Origin: Pseudomonas solani | Lineage (GTDB): Bacteria > Pseudomonadota > Gammaproteobacteria > Pseudomonadales > Pseudomonadaceae | Direction of reading: 5' to 3' | Length of the DNA stretch: 64,000 bases | Assembly: GCF_026072635.1 (NCBI RefSeq) | Contig: NZ_AP023081.1 | Span: forward strand, 5,638,501 to 5,702,500 | Part shown: positions 52,081 through 60,757 of the stretch, in pieces | Layout of the letters: the number at the start of each line of letters is the position of its first letter | How positions within the stretch are numbered: position 1 is the first letter of the stretch | Position numbers and translations under genes: made by a program | Notes under the pieces: generated by a model | Seen by the model: the letters and a program-made list of their open reading frames with translations, nothing else | Told to the model about the DNA's origin: nothing | The model's database searches: none

Positions 52081-52506
52081 ATGCTCGACGCGCTCCGCAT
52101 GTCGCTCAACTCCACCGCCGTCATCGGCTTCGTCATCTACATCCTGGTCGCAGCGGCGCTGTTCGCCCTGTTCCAGTTCATCTACACCCGCGTCACCCCG
52201 CACCGCGAGTTCGCCCTCATCCGCGAAGGCAACAGCGCGGCCGCCATCGCCCTGGCGGGCTCGCTGATCGGCTTCGCCCTGCCGGCCAGCAACATCATCA
52301 CCTACAGCGTCAGCGTCCTCGATTTCGTGGTCTGGGTGGTGATCGCCGCCATCGTCCAGCTGCTGGCGTTCTTCGTCACCAGCCTGGTGCTCAAGGACCT
52401 GCCCGGCCGCATCGCCCGTGGCGAACATGCCGCCGCCATCTACTCCGGCGCCGTGGCCATCAGCATCGGCCTGCTCAACTCCGCCTGCATGACCCCTTCG
52501 ACCTGA
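52081..52506 (+). CDS. yjfL: YjfL-like inner-membrane protein (DUF350)
   Basis: A 141-residue protein with four membrane helices and the DUF350 texture (EFALIREGNSAAAIALAGSLIGFALP; AVAISIGLLNSACM). AAGGAAGATCCACC precedes the ATG. Function unknown. Confidence 0.85.
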   Translation: MLDALRMSLNSTAVIGFVIYILVAAALFALFQFIYTRVTPHREFALIREGNSAAAIALAGSLIGFALPASNIITYSVSVLDFVVWVVIAAIVQLLAFFVTSLVLKDLPGRIARGEHAAAIYSGAVAISIGLLNSACMTPST

Positions 52507-52531
52507 TCACCGGCAGCGCAAGGAGACCTTT

Positions 52532-53263
52532 ATGAGAAAGCGCAATTCCATCCAGCTGGTGCTCGCCGGCACCCTGCCGCTGGCGTTGGCGGGGTGCAAC
52601 GACCCGCAGGACACCATGCAGATCACCGCGACCAAGACGTTCAAGAACGTACAGGCCTGCGTCGCCGACAAGTTCCCCGTCGACGTCTGCTCGGACGCGT
52701 ACATGACCGCCATGGCCGACCACAAGCAGATCGCCCCGACCTATGACAGCCAGGCCGCCTGCGACGCCGACTTCGTGCCCGACTACTGCCAGCCCACCTC
52801 CAACGGCCAGTTCATGCCGCGCCTGGGGGGCTTCGAGCTGTCGATGACCAACGAAGTGTCCCGCAGCACCTATGAACAGGCCGAGCAGCAGGTGGTGCAG
52901 AGCACCGGCCATAGCGACAACGGCCTGGTCACCGGCATCCTCATCGGCCAGATGATGGGCAACGGCGGCAACCACTACTATTCCCAGCCGATCTACCGCT
53001 ACCGCGATGCCCGGGGTAGCTACAGCACCTCCACGCTGTCCCGGCAGATCGAACAGGGCAAGACCTTCAGCCGCTCCAACCAGGCCCGCAACAGCCCGAC
53101 CTCGACCTACACCCAGCAGACCCTGGGCAAGAGCCTGAGCAGCAAAGCGAGCACCAGCGGCTCGGCGGTGGCCTCCACCATCTCCCGCGGCGGTTTCGGC
53201 TCCCAGGCCAACGCCCGCGGCGGCTGGGGTGGCAAGACCGGCGGCTCGGGATTCGGGGGCTAA
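52532..53263 (+). CDS. yjfM: YjfM-like lipoprotein (DUF1190)
   Basis: A 243-residue lipoprotein with lipobox LALAGC. The DUF1190 core contains paired cysteines (ACVADKFPVDVCSDAY; ACDADFVPDYC), and the tail is Ser/Gly-rich (GGFGSQANARGGWGGK). AAGGAGA precedes the ATG. Function unknown. Confidence 0.84.
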   Translation: MRKRNSIQLVLAGTLPLALAGCNDPQDTMQITATKTFKNVQACVADKFPVDVCSDAYMTAMADHKQIAPTYDSQAACDADFVPDYCQPTSNGQFMPRLGGFELSMTNEVSRSTYEQAEQQVVQSTGHSDNGLVTGILIGQMMGNGGNHYYSQPIYRYRDARGSYSTSTLSRQIEQGKTFSRSNQARNSPTSTYTQQTLGKSLSSKASTSGSAVASTISRGGFGSQANARGGWGGKTGGSGFGG

Positions 53264-53271
53264 CACCGCTC

Positions 53272-54429
53272 ATGAAGAAGATCAGCATCGAAGAACGCCC
53301 GGGCTGGCAGGCACAGGTCGAGGGTGAAGGCTTCCTGTTCCACACCATCGACGGCGAACGCTACTGGGACGAGCGCGGCTACTACCTGTTCACCCGTGAG
53401 CAGGTGACCCGTGATATCGAACAACCCACCCGCGAGCTGCACGAGATGTGCCTCGACGTGATCGAGCGCGTGGTGGCGAGCGAGGAGCTGCTCACCGGCC
53501 TGGCGATACCGCCGGCGTTCTTCGATCTGATCCGCACCTCCTGGCGGGAGGGGCACCCGCACCTCTACGGCCGCATGGACTTCAGCTACGACGGCACGGA
53601 CCCGGCCAAGCTGCTGGAGATCAACGCCGACACGCCCACCTCCCTGCTCGAATGCGCCTCGGTGCAGTTGCTCTGGCTGGAAGACCAGATACGCCGTGGC
53701 GTGCTGCCCGCCGAGGCCGACCAGTTCAACACCCTGGCCGAGGACCTGATCCGCGCGTTCGGCACCTTCGGCAAGGAAATCCCCTTCCACTTTTCCGCCA
53801 TCTCCGGCTCGGTGGAAGACCGGGGCACCACCGACTTCCTCGCGCAGATGGCGCGCCTGGCCGGCATCGACGCGCGGCACATCGACATCGAGGACATCGG
53901 CCTCACCGGCGACGGGCGCTTCGTCGACCTGCAGGGGCAGTGGATTCCCCGCCTGTTCAAGCTGCACGCCTGGGAGCACATCTTCAGCGAAGCCTTCGGC
54001 AAGGCCGTGCCGGGGTGCGACACCCAGTTCGTCGAGCCGGCCTGGAAGTCGATCATCAGCAACAAGGGCATCCTGCCGCTGCTGTGGAAATTCAACGAAG
54101 GCCACCCCAACCTGCTGCCCTCGCAAGTGGACGACGACCCGCGCGCGCCGGTACCCAAGGGCTGGGTGCGCAAACCCTTCTTCTCCCGCGAGGGCGCCAA
54201 CATCGAGATCCGCACCCCGCAGGACGAAGTGGTGGTGCAGGACGGCCCCTACACCGATGCCCCCTACATCCTCCAGCAGTTCTCTCCCCTGCCCCGCTTC
54301 GGCGACAGCTACACCCTGATCGGCTCCTGGATCGTGGGCGACACCGCCTCCGGCATGGGCATCCGCGAGGACGACAGCCTGATCACCAAGGACACCAGCC
54401 GCTTCCTGCCCCACGTGGTGATGGATTGA
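53272..54429 (+). CDS. yjfC: Glutathionylspermidine synthase-family ATP-grasp protein (YjfC)
   Basis: A 385-residue ATP-grasp ligase-like protein. Family text: HLYGRMDFSYDGTDPAKLLEINADTPTSLLE in parts, FGKEIPFHFSAISGSVEDRGT, KPFFSREGANIEIR and SWIVGDTASGMGIRED. By family it would join a peptide-type carboxylate to an amine, but homologues of the YjfC branch have no confirmed substrate. It closes the operon, 8 bp after yjfM, and is followed by REP repeats. Confidence 0.86.
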   Translation: MKKISIEERPGWQAQVEGEGFLFHTIDGERYWDERGYYLFTREQVTRDIEQPTRELHEMCLDVIERVVASEELLTGLAIPPAFFDLIRTSWREGHPHLYGRMDFSYDGTDPAKLLEINADTPTSLLECASVQLLWLEDQIRRGVLPAEADQFNTLAEDLIRAFGTFGKEIPFHFSAISGSVEDRGTTDFLAQMARLAGIDARHIDIEDIGLTGDGRFVDLQGQWIPRLFKLHAWEHIFSEAFGKAVPGCDTQFVEPAWKSIISNKGILPLLWKFNEGHPNLLPSQVDDDPRAPVPKGWVRKPFFSREGANIEIRTPQDEVVVQDGPYTDAPYILQQFSPLPRFGDSYTLIGSWIVGDTASGMGIREDDSLITKDTSRFLPHVVMD

Positions 54430-54453
54430 GTTGCCGAGGCTGGCGCGCTCCCT

Positions 54454-54762
54454 CGTAGGATGGCGTAGAGCGAAGCGAAACCCATCAGCGACGTCAGCAT
54501 GGGTTTCGTACCTCTACCCATCCTACGAAGCCAGCGCCGAGGCACTCACCGTAGGTTGGACTGAGGTACGAAGCCCAACATGACCAGGCCCAGCATCACA
54601 CCGTTGGGCCTCGCTGCGCTCGGCACCAACCTACGGGCTGAAGCCCGGGCTACCGTCTCGTCACCGGCCGCCTTGAGGGCACCCGTAGGATGGCGTAGAG
54701 CGCAGCGAAACCCATCAATAACGGCAGCAGCATGGGTTTCGCGGAGCTCTACCCATCCTACG
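54454..54762. repeat. Cluster of three palindromic intergenic repeats
   Basis: GTAGGATGG element at 54454-54527, GTAGGTTGG element at 54550-54635 running into CGGGCTGAAGCCCGGGCTAC (54634-54653), and a second GTAGGATGG element at 54684-54762. They fill the space between the convergent yjfC and dipeptidase genes, and the last supplies the dipeptidase stop codon. Confidence 0.85.
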
Positions 54763-55969
54763 GAGCGGTTCCGGCGGCCTCGGCTGCGCCGAGCACTCGC
54801 AATAGATTTCCACCCCAGATGGCAGCGAGGTCCTGCTCGCTGTAACCGGCGGCGAGCAGGCGCTGGCTGATGCGTGGCAGGTCGCTGACGTCGCGCAGGC
54901 CTTCCACGCCGCCGCCTCCGTCCCAGTCGGCGCCGATGCCGACGTGTTGCGGGCCGACCACCTCGAGTATGTGCAGCAGGTGAGCCATGAAGTCGTCCAG
55001 GCGGGTGGGTGGCAGCGGGTAGCGGGCTTCGGTTTCGCGGATGCGCCGGGCGAGGTCGGCCACCTGCTCCGGGGAGAGGCTGGCGGCCAGGCGGAACTCG
55101 CGGTACAGCGGGCCCAGGGCCTTGTCCCGCTCCGGGTTGGGCGCACGTGGCACGAGATCGCTGGGGAAGCTGTTGACCTGCACCACCCCGCCCTTTTCCG
55201 CGAGCCTGCGCAGGCGCGCGTCATCGAGGTTGCGCGGGTGCGGGCCGATGGCCCGAGCGCCGGAGTGGGAGGCGATGACCGGGGCGCGGGACAGCAGCAG
55301 CACCTGGTCGAACACCGCATCGGAGGCATGGGATACATCGATGAGAATCCCCAGCCGATTGGCCTCCCCCACCAGTTCGCGCCCCGCCGGGCTGAGGCCG
55401 TGCCATTCCGGCAGCGCGGTGGCCGAATCGGCGAATGCGTTGTTCTGCGCGTGCACCAGGCCGAGCATGCGCAGCCCCAGGCGCCGGTAAGTGGCCAGGC
55501 GGCCGGGGTCGGCCGCCAGGGGCTCGGCGTTTTCCATGCTGATCAGCACCACGCGGCGGCCCGAGGCGACGATGGCGGGCACCTCCTCCGCCCGCGTGGC
55601 CAGGGCGAACTCACCGGGTCGCGCAGCGACCATATCGCGGATGCGGGTGATCACCGCCAGGCCGTGCTCGCTGGCCAGGGTGCGCCCCTCCGCCGTGCGC
55701 GGGCCCTGGGGCGTGAACACGGCGAAGAAGCCGCCATCCAGCCCACCCTCGCGCATGCGCGGCAGGTCGACCTGGGACAGGTCGTCGGCGTAGCGGTGGC
55801 GCTGGCTGATATCCCAGCCGGGCCGCGCCAGTTGCATGGGCGTGTCGAGGTGGCTGTCGAGTACCAGCAGCCGCTCGTGCAGCGCACGGACATCGGCCAG
55901 TACATCAGCGGCCTGGGCGCTGCTGCCGGTGAGCAGCGCCAGAGCGAACAGTGAGGGTTTGAAGGGCAT
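54758..55969 (-). CDS. M19-family (renal-type) dipeptidase, exported
   Basis: A 403-residue zinc dipeptidase with signal peptide (MPFKPSLFALALLTGSSAQAA). Metal ligands: HxD in LDSHLDTP, the glutamate in VVLISMENAEPL, and histidines in LIDVSHASDAV and VIASHSGAR. It hydrolyses dipeptides in the periplasm. The TAG stop lies inside a GTAGGATGG repeat. It is the last gene of the leftward organosulfur operon, 58 bp after the binding-protein gene, so a thiol-containing dipeptide such as Cys-Gly is a reasonable substrate guess. Confidence 0.87.
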   Translation of the reverse strand: MPFKPSLFALALLTGSSAQAADVLADVRALHERLLVLDSHLDTPMQLARPGWDISQRHRYADDLSQVDLPRMREGGLDGGFFAVFTPQGPRTAEGRTLASEHGLAVITRIRDMVAARPGEFALATRAEEVPAIVASGRRVVLISMENAEPLAADPGRLATYRRLGLRMLGLVHAQNNAFADSATALPEWHGLSPAGRELVGEANRLGILIDVSHASDAVFDQVLLLSRAPVIASHSGARAIGPHPRNLDDARLRRLAEKGGVVQVNSFPSDLVPRAPNPERDKALGPLYREFRLAASLSPEQVADLARRIRETEARYPLPPTRLDDFMAHLLHILEVVGPQHVGIGADWDGGGGVEGLRDVSDLPRISQRLLAAGYSEQDLAAIWGGNLLRVLGAAEAAGTAP

Positions 55970-56027
55970 GGAGCCAGGTCCTTGGCAGTTCTTGTAGGTC
56001 GGGTGAAACCCGGCGTGTTGCAGCGGC

Positions 56028-56981
56028 TCAACCCCAGCTGAAGCTCCGGTCCCACAACGGCGCCACGTCCAGCCGCTGCGGCAGCACGCCAGCTTCGAAG
56101 AAGGTGTCGGCCACCTCCTGCTGCGAGCGCACGGCCGCATCGTCCACCGCCTGCAGCACGCGCGGCCCGCTTTGCGCCTTGTACTGGGCGAGGAAGACCT
56201 CGCGGGGGATGCCGAGGATCTTCTCGCTCTTGGTCGCCCAGGCTTCCGGGTTGTGCTGCACCCATTGCCAGCTGCGGTATTCGCGCTGGACGTAGTCCTC
56301 GATGGCGGCGCGCTTGTCCGGGTCGGCGATGGCGCGCTGGTTGGCGGCGATCACGTAGTTGCCGGAGAGGTAGCCCTGCCCCGTGCGCAGCACCCGCGCA
56401 CCGCTGCGCAGCTCGGCGAGCTGGATGAAGTAGCCGAAGGTCACCCAGACATCCAGGTTGCCGTTCTGGAAGGCGGCGAAACCGTCCTGGGGCGTCAGGG
56501 CGAAGGGCTGGATGTCGCCCAGGGTCAGGCCCTGCTCCTTGAGCGCGCGCAGCAGCATGTAGTGCGAGGAGGTGGAGCGGATGTAGCCCACGCGCTTGCC
56601 CGGTAGCTCCGCCAGGGACTGCATGGTCGAGCCCTTGGGCACCACGAAGGCCTGGTTGTTGACGTCGCCGGTGAGCACGGCGATGAGCTTCACCGGCGCC
56701 TGGTTCTTGATGCCGAAGATGGGTGGGATCTCGCTCATGGGCGCCAGGTCCAGGGTGCCGCTGATCAGCGCTTCGAAGCCGAGGTTGCCGCCGTTGAACT
56801 CGGCGTACTTCACCGCGTAGGGCGGACGTTCGATGCCCGCCTCGTCGAAGAAGGTGGGCGCCGCGCCCTTGTAGGTGGCCACGTTGAGGCCCAGGCCGTT
56901 CCAGTCCCGGGCGAAGGCCGTGGGCAGCGTGCAGGCGAGCCCGGCCAGGGCGGAATACTGGAGGAAGTGACGGCGGTTCAT
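56028..56981 (-). CDS. ABC transporter substrate-binding protein (aliphatic sulfonate/organosulfur type)
   Basis: A 317-residue SsuA/TauA-like binding protein with a possible Tat-type leader (MNRRHFLQYSALAGLACTLP). Family text: FNGGNLGFEALISGTLDLAPMSEIPPIF in parts, QSLAELPGKRVGYIRSTSSHYML, DVWVTFGYFIQLAE. AAGGAGCACTC precedes ATG 56981. It should deliver its ligand to the permease and ATPase encoded upstream in the same operon. Confidence 0.87.
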   Translation of the reverse strand: MNRRHFLQYSALAGLACTLPTAFARDWNGLGLNVATYKGAAPTFFDEAGIERPPYAVKYAEFNGGNLGFEALISGTLDLAPMSEIPPIFGIKNQAPVKLIAVLTGDVNNQAFVVPKGSTMQSLAELPGKRVGYIRSTSSHYMLLRALKEQGLTLGDIQPFALTPQDGFAAFQNGNLDVWVTFGYFIQLAELRSGARVLRTGQGYLSGNYVIAANQRAIADPDKRAAIEDYVQREYRSWQWVQHNPEAWATKSEKILGIPREVFLAQYKAQSGPRVLQAVDDAAVRSQQEVADTFFEAGVLPQRLDVAPLWDRSFSWG

Positions 56982-56996
56982 GAGTGCTCCTTGCAA

Positions 56997-57829
56997 TCAG
57001 TCGAGGAAGTCGGGCTCGTCGCGCAACAGGCGGTCCCAGTACGGCTGGAAGCTGAACCAGCCGCCGAATTCGGTGCCCACCTGGCGCGCGGTGTGCTGCG
57101 CCACCTCCGGCGGGATGGGGCGCGGCGTGCCGGCGGCCTCGGCCAGCAGCTGGGCGTGGGCGGCGTTGTCCAGGGCGATGAAGCGCCACACCGCCGCTTC
57201 CACCGTGCGGCCGACGGTGAGCAGGCCGTGGTTCTGCAGGATCAGCGCGACGTTGCTCGGCCCCAGGGTGGCGGCAATGCGCGCGCCCTCGCTGGCTTCC
57301 AGCACCACGCCGGTGAAGTTGTCGAACAGCGCGTGCTTGCCGTGGAAGGCGCAGGCGTCCTGGGTCAGTGGGTCGAGCAGGCGCCCGAGGCTGGACCAGG
57401 CCTTGCCATAGAGCGAATGGGCATGGGCGGCGGCGACCACGTCCGGCCGGGCCTCGTGCAGCGCGGCATGGATGGCGAAGGCGGCGAGGTTGAGCGCGCC
57501 CTGCCCTTCGACGATTTCCCCGTGGGGGTTGACCAGCAGCAGGTCGGAGACGCGGATATGGCCGAAGTACACGCCCACCGGGTTGACCCAGAAATGATCG
57601 GGAAACTCCGGGTCGCGCACGGTGATGTGCCCGGCACCGCCCATGTCGAAACCGTGGCGGGCGAACAGGCGGAAGGAACCGGCCAGGCGCTGCTTGCGCA
57701 GCAGGCGTTCGGCCTCGATCGTGGGTTGCTGGGGGGCTCCTGCCAGCGGAACACGGTGTGGCCGTCGCGGGGCAGCGAGTAGGCCGTGGGTGGTGGGGTG
57801 CCGGTGAGTCCGGTCAGCCTGGCGGTCAT
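56997..57829 (-). pseudogene. Class II aldolase/adducin-family protein with a one-base frameshift
   Basis: The start (ATG 57829 after AAGGAGAAACCGC; MTARLTGLTGTPPPTAYSLP...VFRWQEPP) and the body (QPTIEAERLLRKQRLAG, GAGHITVRDPE, AAAHAHSLYGKAWSSLG, ILQNHGLLTVG) lie in different frames. They join if a C is added to the six-C run complementary to 57731-57736, giving EPPQQPTIEAE. The zinc histidines (HAHS and NHG) are intact. Class II aldolases cleave or decarboxylate sugar-phosphate-like substrates; in this operon the substrate is unknown. Sequence error is as likely as decay. Confidence 0.75.
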
Positions 57830-57856
57830 GCGGTTTCTCCTTGAAGGGCCGGCGGC

Positions 57857-58801
57857 TCAGTAGCCACGCCCGGCTTGCACCAGGTTTTCCAGCGGTTGTC
57901 CGCTCTGGAAACGTTCGAGGTTGCGCGCCAAGAGCGCGGCGAGGTTGCGGTACACCTGCGGCGTGTTGGCCGAGGTGTGGGGGCTCAGCCGTACACGGGG
58001 ATGGCTGTAGAACGGGTGCCCGGCCGGCAGCGGCTCGGGCTCGGTGACGTCGAGGCTGGCGAGCGCCAGACGCCCTTCGTCCAGGGCCTGGAGCAGCGCG
58101 GCCTGGTCCACCAGGGAGCCACGCGCGACGTTGATCAGGTGCAGCCCGGGGCGCGCCGAGGCCAGGGTTTCGCGGTTCACCACCTGTTGCGTCTCGGCGG
58201 TGGCCGGCGCGGCCAGCACCAGGTGGTCGGCGCGGGCGAACAGCTCGTGGATGTCGGCGGCGCGCTGCACGCCGTCCATGCCGAAGGGCTGCGCCGAGCG
58301 CCGCAGGGCGAGCACCTGCATGTCCAGCGCACGGGCCTTGCGCGCCAGCTCGCGGGCGATGCTGCCGAAACCGTAGAGGCCGAGGGTGCTGCCGGCGAGC
58401 GACGCCAGTGGGCGTTGCTGCCAGGCCCCGGCGTGGTCGATCCACAGCTCGGGCAATTGCTTGGCGGCGGCGAAGATGGCCGCCAGGGCGAACTCGGCGA
58501 TGCTGCTGGCCGTGGCGCCCCGGGCGCTGGCCACCGGCGGGCCGTCGAGCAGCCAGCGGGGGAAGAAATCCAGCCCCGAACTCACCAGTTGCACGAAGCC
58601 CAGGCCGAAGGGCCAGCCGGGCGGCGGCTCGGCGGCGTCGCGCAAGGCCGGGTGCGGCGCGGCGAGCAGGGCCTGCACACCGGCCGGCAGCGCGCGCGGC
58701 AGGCCACGGGGCAGGTCCAGCACCTCCACGCCCGGCAGGCGCTCACGCAGCAGCGCGTTGAAGCCGGCATCCAGCTGGCTGGCGATACGCGCTGCGGTCA
58801 T
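57857..58801 (-). CDS. D-isomer-specific 2-hydroxyacid dehydrogenase family protein
   Basis: A 314-residue NAD(P)-dependent dehydrogenase. The Rossmann motif is LGLYGFGSIARELARKA; the catalytic arginine is in NVARGSLVDQAAL, the glutamate in LDVTEPEPLPAGHPFY, and the histidine in RLSPHTSANT. It reduces 2-oxoacids or oxidises 2-hydroxyacids. ATGA overlap with the acyl-CoA dehydrogenase-like gene shows coupling. The exact substrate in this operon is unknown. Confidence 0.87.
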   Translation of the reverse strand: MTAARIASQLDAGFNALLRERLPGVEVLDLPRGLPRALPAGVQALLAAPHPALRDAAEPPPGWPFGLGFVQLVSSGLDFFPRWLLDGPPVASARGATASSIAEFALAAIFAAAKQLPELWIDHAGAWQQRPLASLAGSTLGLYGFGSIARELARKARALDMQVLALRRSAQPFGMDGVQRAADIHELFARADHLVLAAPATAETQQVVNRETLASARPGLHLINVARGSLVDQAALLQALDEGRLALASLDVTEPEPLPAGHPFYSHPRVRLSPHTSANTPQVYRNLAALLARNLERFQSGQPLENLVQAGRGY

Positions 58802-59997
58802 GCCTGGCCTCCACGGCTGGGCAAGGCGAAGGCGGCGCGCCCGGCGGCACCGAGCACGGCGTCGTTCTGTGGGGTGTGGATGCGGCTGCAAAGCACATCG
58901 CGGTAGTGCCGCTCCAGCGGGTTGCCCCGCGCCAGGGCCGGGTTGCCGATGGCTTCCACGCCCAGTTCCACGGCGGCGATGGCTTGGGTGGTGACCAGGT
59001 ACTTGACCTGAGTGGCCTCGCTGGCGGGGATGCGGCCTTCGGCAGCGGCGTCGAGCAGCACGCGGTTGGAGAGCAGCAACGCGTCGATACGCCCCACCAG
59101 TTCCTGGAAGCGTGGCAGGCTGGAAAGCGGTGCGCCGAGGTTGGCCGGGGTGCGTTCGGCCAGCCAGCCCACCAGCCAGTCACGGGCCGCACGGGCGACG
59201 CCGTCGTAGATGCTGGAGAGCAGCACCGCGAGCCAGAGCACGCCGCTGGAGTCCAGTTCCGAAGGGCGCGGCTGGCTGGCGGGGAGGATGTCCACGGCGT
59301 ATTCGTCGGGCACCAGAACGTCGTCGAAGACCACGTCGTGGCTGCAGGTGGCGCGCATGCCCAGGTGGTCCCAGGTTTCCTCGATGCGGATACCCGGCGT
59401 GTCGCGGTGCACCAGCCAGGTGCCGACGCGGGGCTCGGCCTCGTCGCTGCGCGCCCAGACCGACAACCAGGTGAGCCCGGGGATGCCGGTGGAGTAGATC
59501 TTCCTCCCGCTGATGCGCCAGCCCTCGGGCACACGCCGGGCGATGGTGCCGGGCAGGCCGCCACGGGCGGGGGTACCCAGGTCCGGTTCCACGCGCAGGG
59601 CATTGATCAGCGCGCCCTCTTCCACCGCCTCGCGGGCCAGTTGCAGGCGCAGGTGCTCGGGCCAGGCCTTGTTGTTCTGCAGGCGCGCGTGCTGCAGGTA
59701 CTGCATCACCAGCACCAGGGCGGTGGACGGCTCGCCCCGCGCCACGGCAGCGATCACCCGACGCGCCTGGGCCAGGCTGGCCTCGCTGCCGCCGAGGCGG
59801 CGCGGCACGGTGAGGGCGATGAGGCCGTGTTCGTGCAGCCGGCGCAGGTTGGCGTGGGGGAATTCGCCGTGGCGGTCGTAATGGGCGGCGCTGGCGGCGA
59901 ACTCGTCGCTGAGCTGGGCCAGCAGGTCGGCGAAGGCCGGGGAGTCGAGGTCGGGCACGCAGGCCGTCTCCTTGGCGGTTTTCAGGTCGAGGCTCAT
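58798..59997 (-). CDS. Acyl-CoA dehydrogenase-family flavoprotein (SfnB/DszC-like monooxygenase candidate)
   Basis: A 399-residue flavoprotein with the acyl-CoA dehydrogenase fold (VPRRLGGSEASLAQARRVIAAVARGEPST in parts; WRISGRKIYSTGIPGLTWLSVWA; GMRATCSHDVVFDDVLVP). In sulfur-scavenging operons such proteins usually act as reduced-flavin monooxygenases that cleave C-S bonds (SfnB, DszC) rather than as true dehydrogenases. ATGA overlaps on both sides. The sulfur link is inferred from context. Confidence 0.82.
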   Translation of the reverse strand: MSLDLKTAKETACVPDLDSPAFADLLAQLSDEFAASAAHYDRHGEFPHANLRRLHEHGLIALTVPRRLGGSEASLAQARRVIAAVARGEPSTALVLVMQYLQHARLQNNKAWPEHLRLQLAREAVEEGALINALRVEPDLGTPARGGLPGTIARRVPEGWRISGRKIYSTGIPGLTWLSVWARSDEAEPRVGTWLVHRDTPGIRIEETWDHLGMRATCSHDVVFDDVLVPDEYAVDILPASQPRPSELDSSGVLWLAVLLSSIYDGVARAARDWLVGWLAERTPANLGAPLSSLPRFQELVGRIDALLLSNRVLLDAAAEGRIPASEATQVKYLVTTQAIAAVELGVEAIGNPALARGNPLERHYRDVLCSRIHTPQNDAVLGAAGRAAFALPSRGGQA

Positions 59998-60755
59998 CGT
60001 TGGGCGGTCCGTGCGAGGGTGTGGACGAAGGGGCTGGCCGGCGCTTCGACGCCGAGCAGGGTGAGCAGGTGCTGGCGCAGCTCCTGGAAGCCGCGGCTGG
60101 CCACCTCCCGTGGACGCGGCAGGCGTACGGGGATCTGCTCGGCGATGCGCCCGGCCTCCAGCACGACGACGCGATCGGCCAGCAGCACCGCCTCGTCGAC
60201 GTCGTGGGTGACCAGCAGCACCGAGGGCTGGTGGGTGCGCCACAGCTCGATGATCAGCTGGTGCATGCGGATGCGGGTCAGGGCATCCAGCGCGGCGAAG
60301 GGCTCGTCCAGCAGCAGCAACTCCGGCTCGCGCACCAGGGCGCGGGCCAGTGCCACGCGCTGCGCCTCGCCGCCGGACAGGGTGCCGGGCCAGGCGTCGA
60401 GGCGATGGCCCAGCCCCACTTCCTGCAAGGCGGCCAGGGCGCGGGTCTGCGGGTTGGCGCCGCGCAGGCCGAGGGCGACGTTGCGCCAGGCGCGCTTCCA
60501 GGGCATCAGCCGGGGTTCCTGGAACACCGCCGCGTGGGCCTCGGGCACTTCCAGCGTGCCGCCGTCCACCGCGTCCAGCCCGGCCAGGGCGCGCAGCAGG
60601 GTGGTCTTGCCCGAGCCGCTGCGCCCCAGCAGGGCGACGAATTCGCCGGCACCCAGCTCCAGGTCGAGGCCGTCGAGCACGGCCTGGCCGGCGAAGCGAC
60701 GGGTCAGCCCGCGCACGCGCACCGGCGGGCGCAGGCGTTGCAGCGCAACATCCAT
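59994..60755 (-). CDS. ABC transporter ATPase (SsuB/TauB-like)
   Basis: A 253-residue ATPase with Walker A (GRSGSGKTT), Q-loop (FQEPRLMPW), signature (LSGGEAQRVALARAL), Walker B (LLLLDEPFAALD) and switch histidine (LLVTHDVDEA). It powers the permease encoded 2 bp upstream, with the binding protein further downstream in the operon. Confidence 0.9.
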   Translation of the reverse strand: MDVALQRLRPPVRVRGLTRRFAGQAVLDGLDLELGAGEFVALLGRSGSGKTTLLRALAGLDAVDGGTLEVPEAHAAVFQEPRLMPWKRAWRNVALGLRGANPQTRALAALQEVGLGHRLDAWPGTLSGGEAQRVALARALVREPELLLLDEPFAALDALTRIRMHQLIIELWRTHQPSVLLVTHDVDEAVLLADRVVVLEAGRIAEQIPVRLPRPREVASRGFQELRQHLLTLLGVEAPASPFVHTLARTAQR

Positions 60756-60757
60756 GA

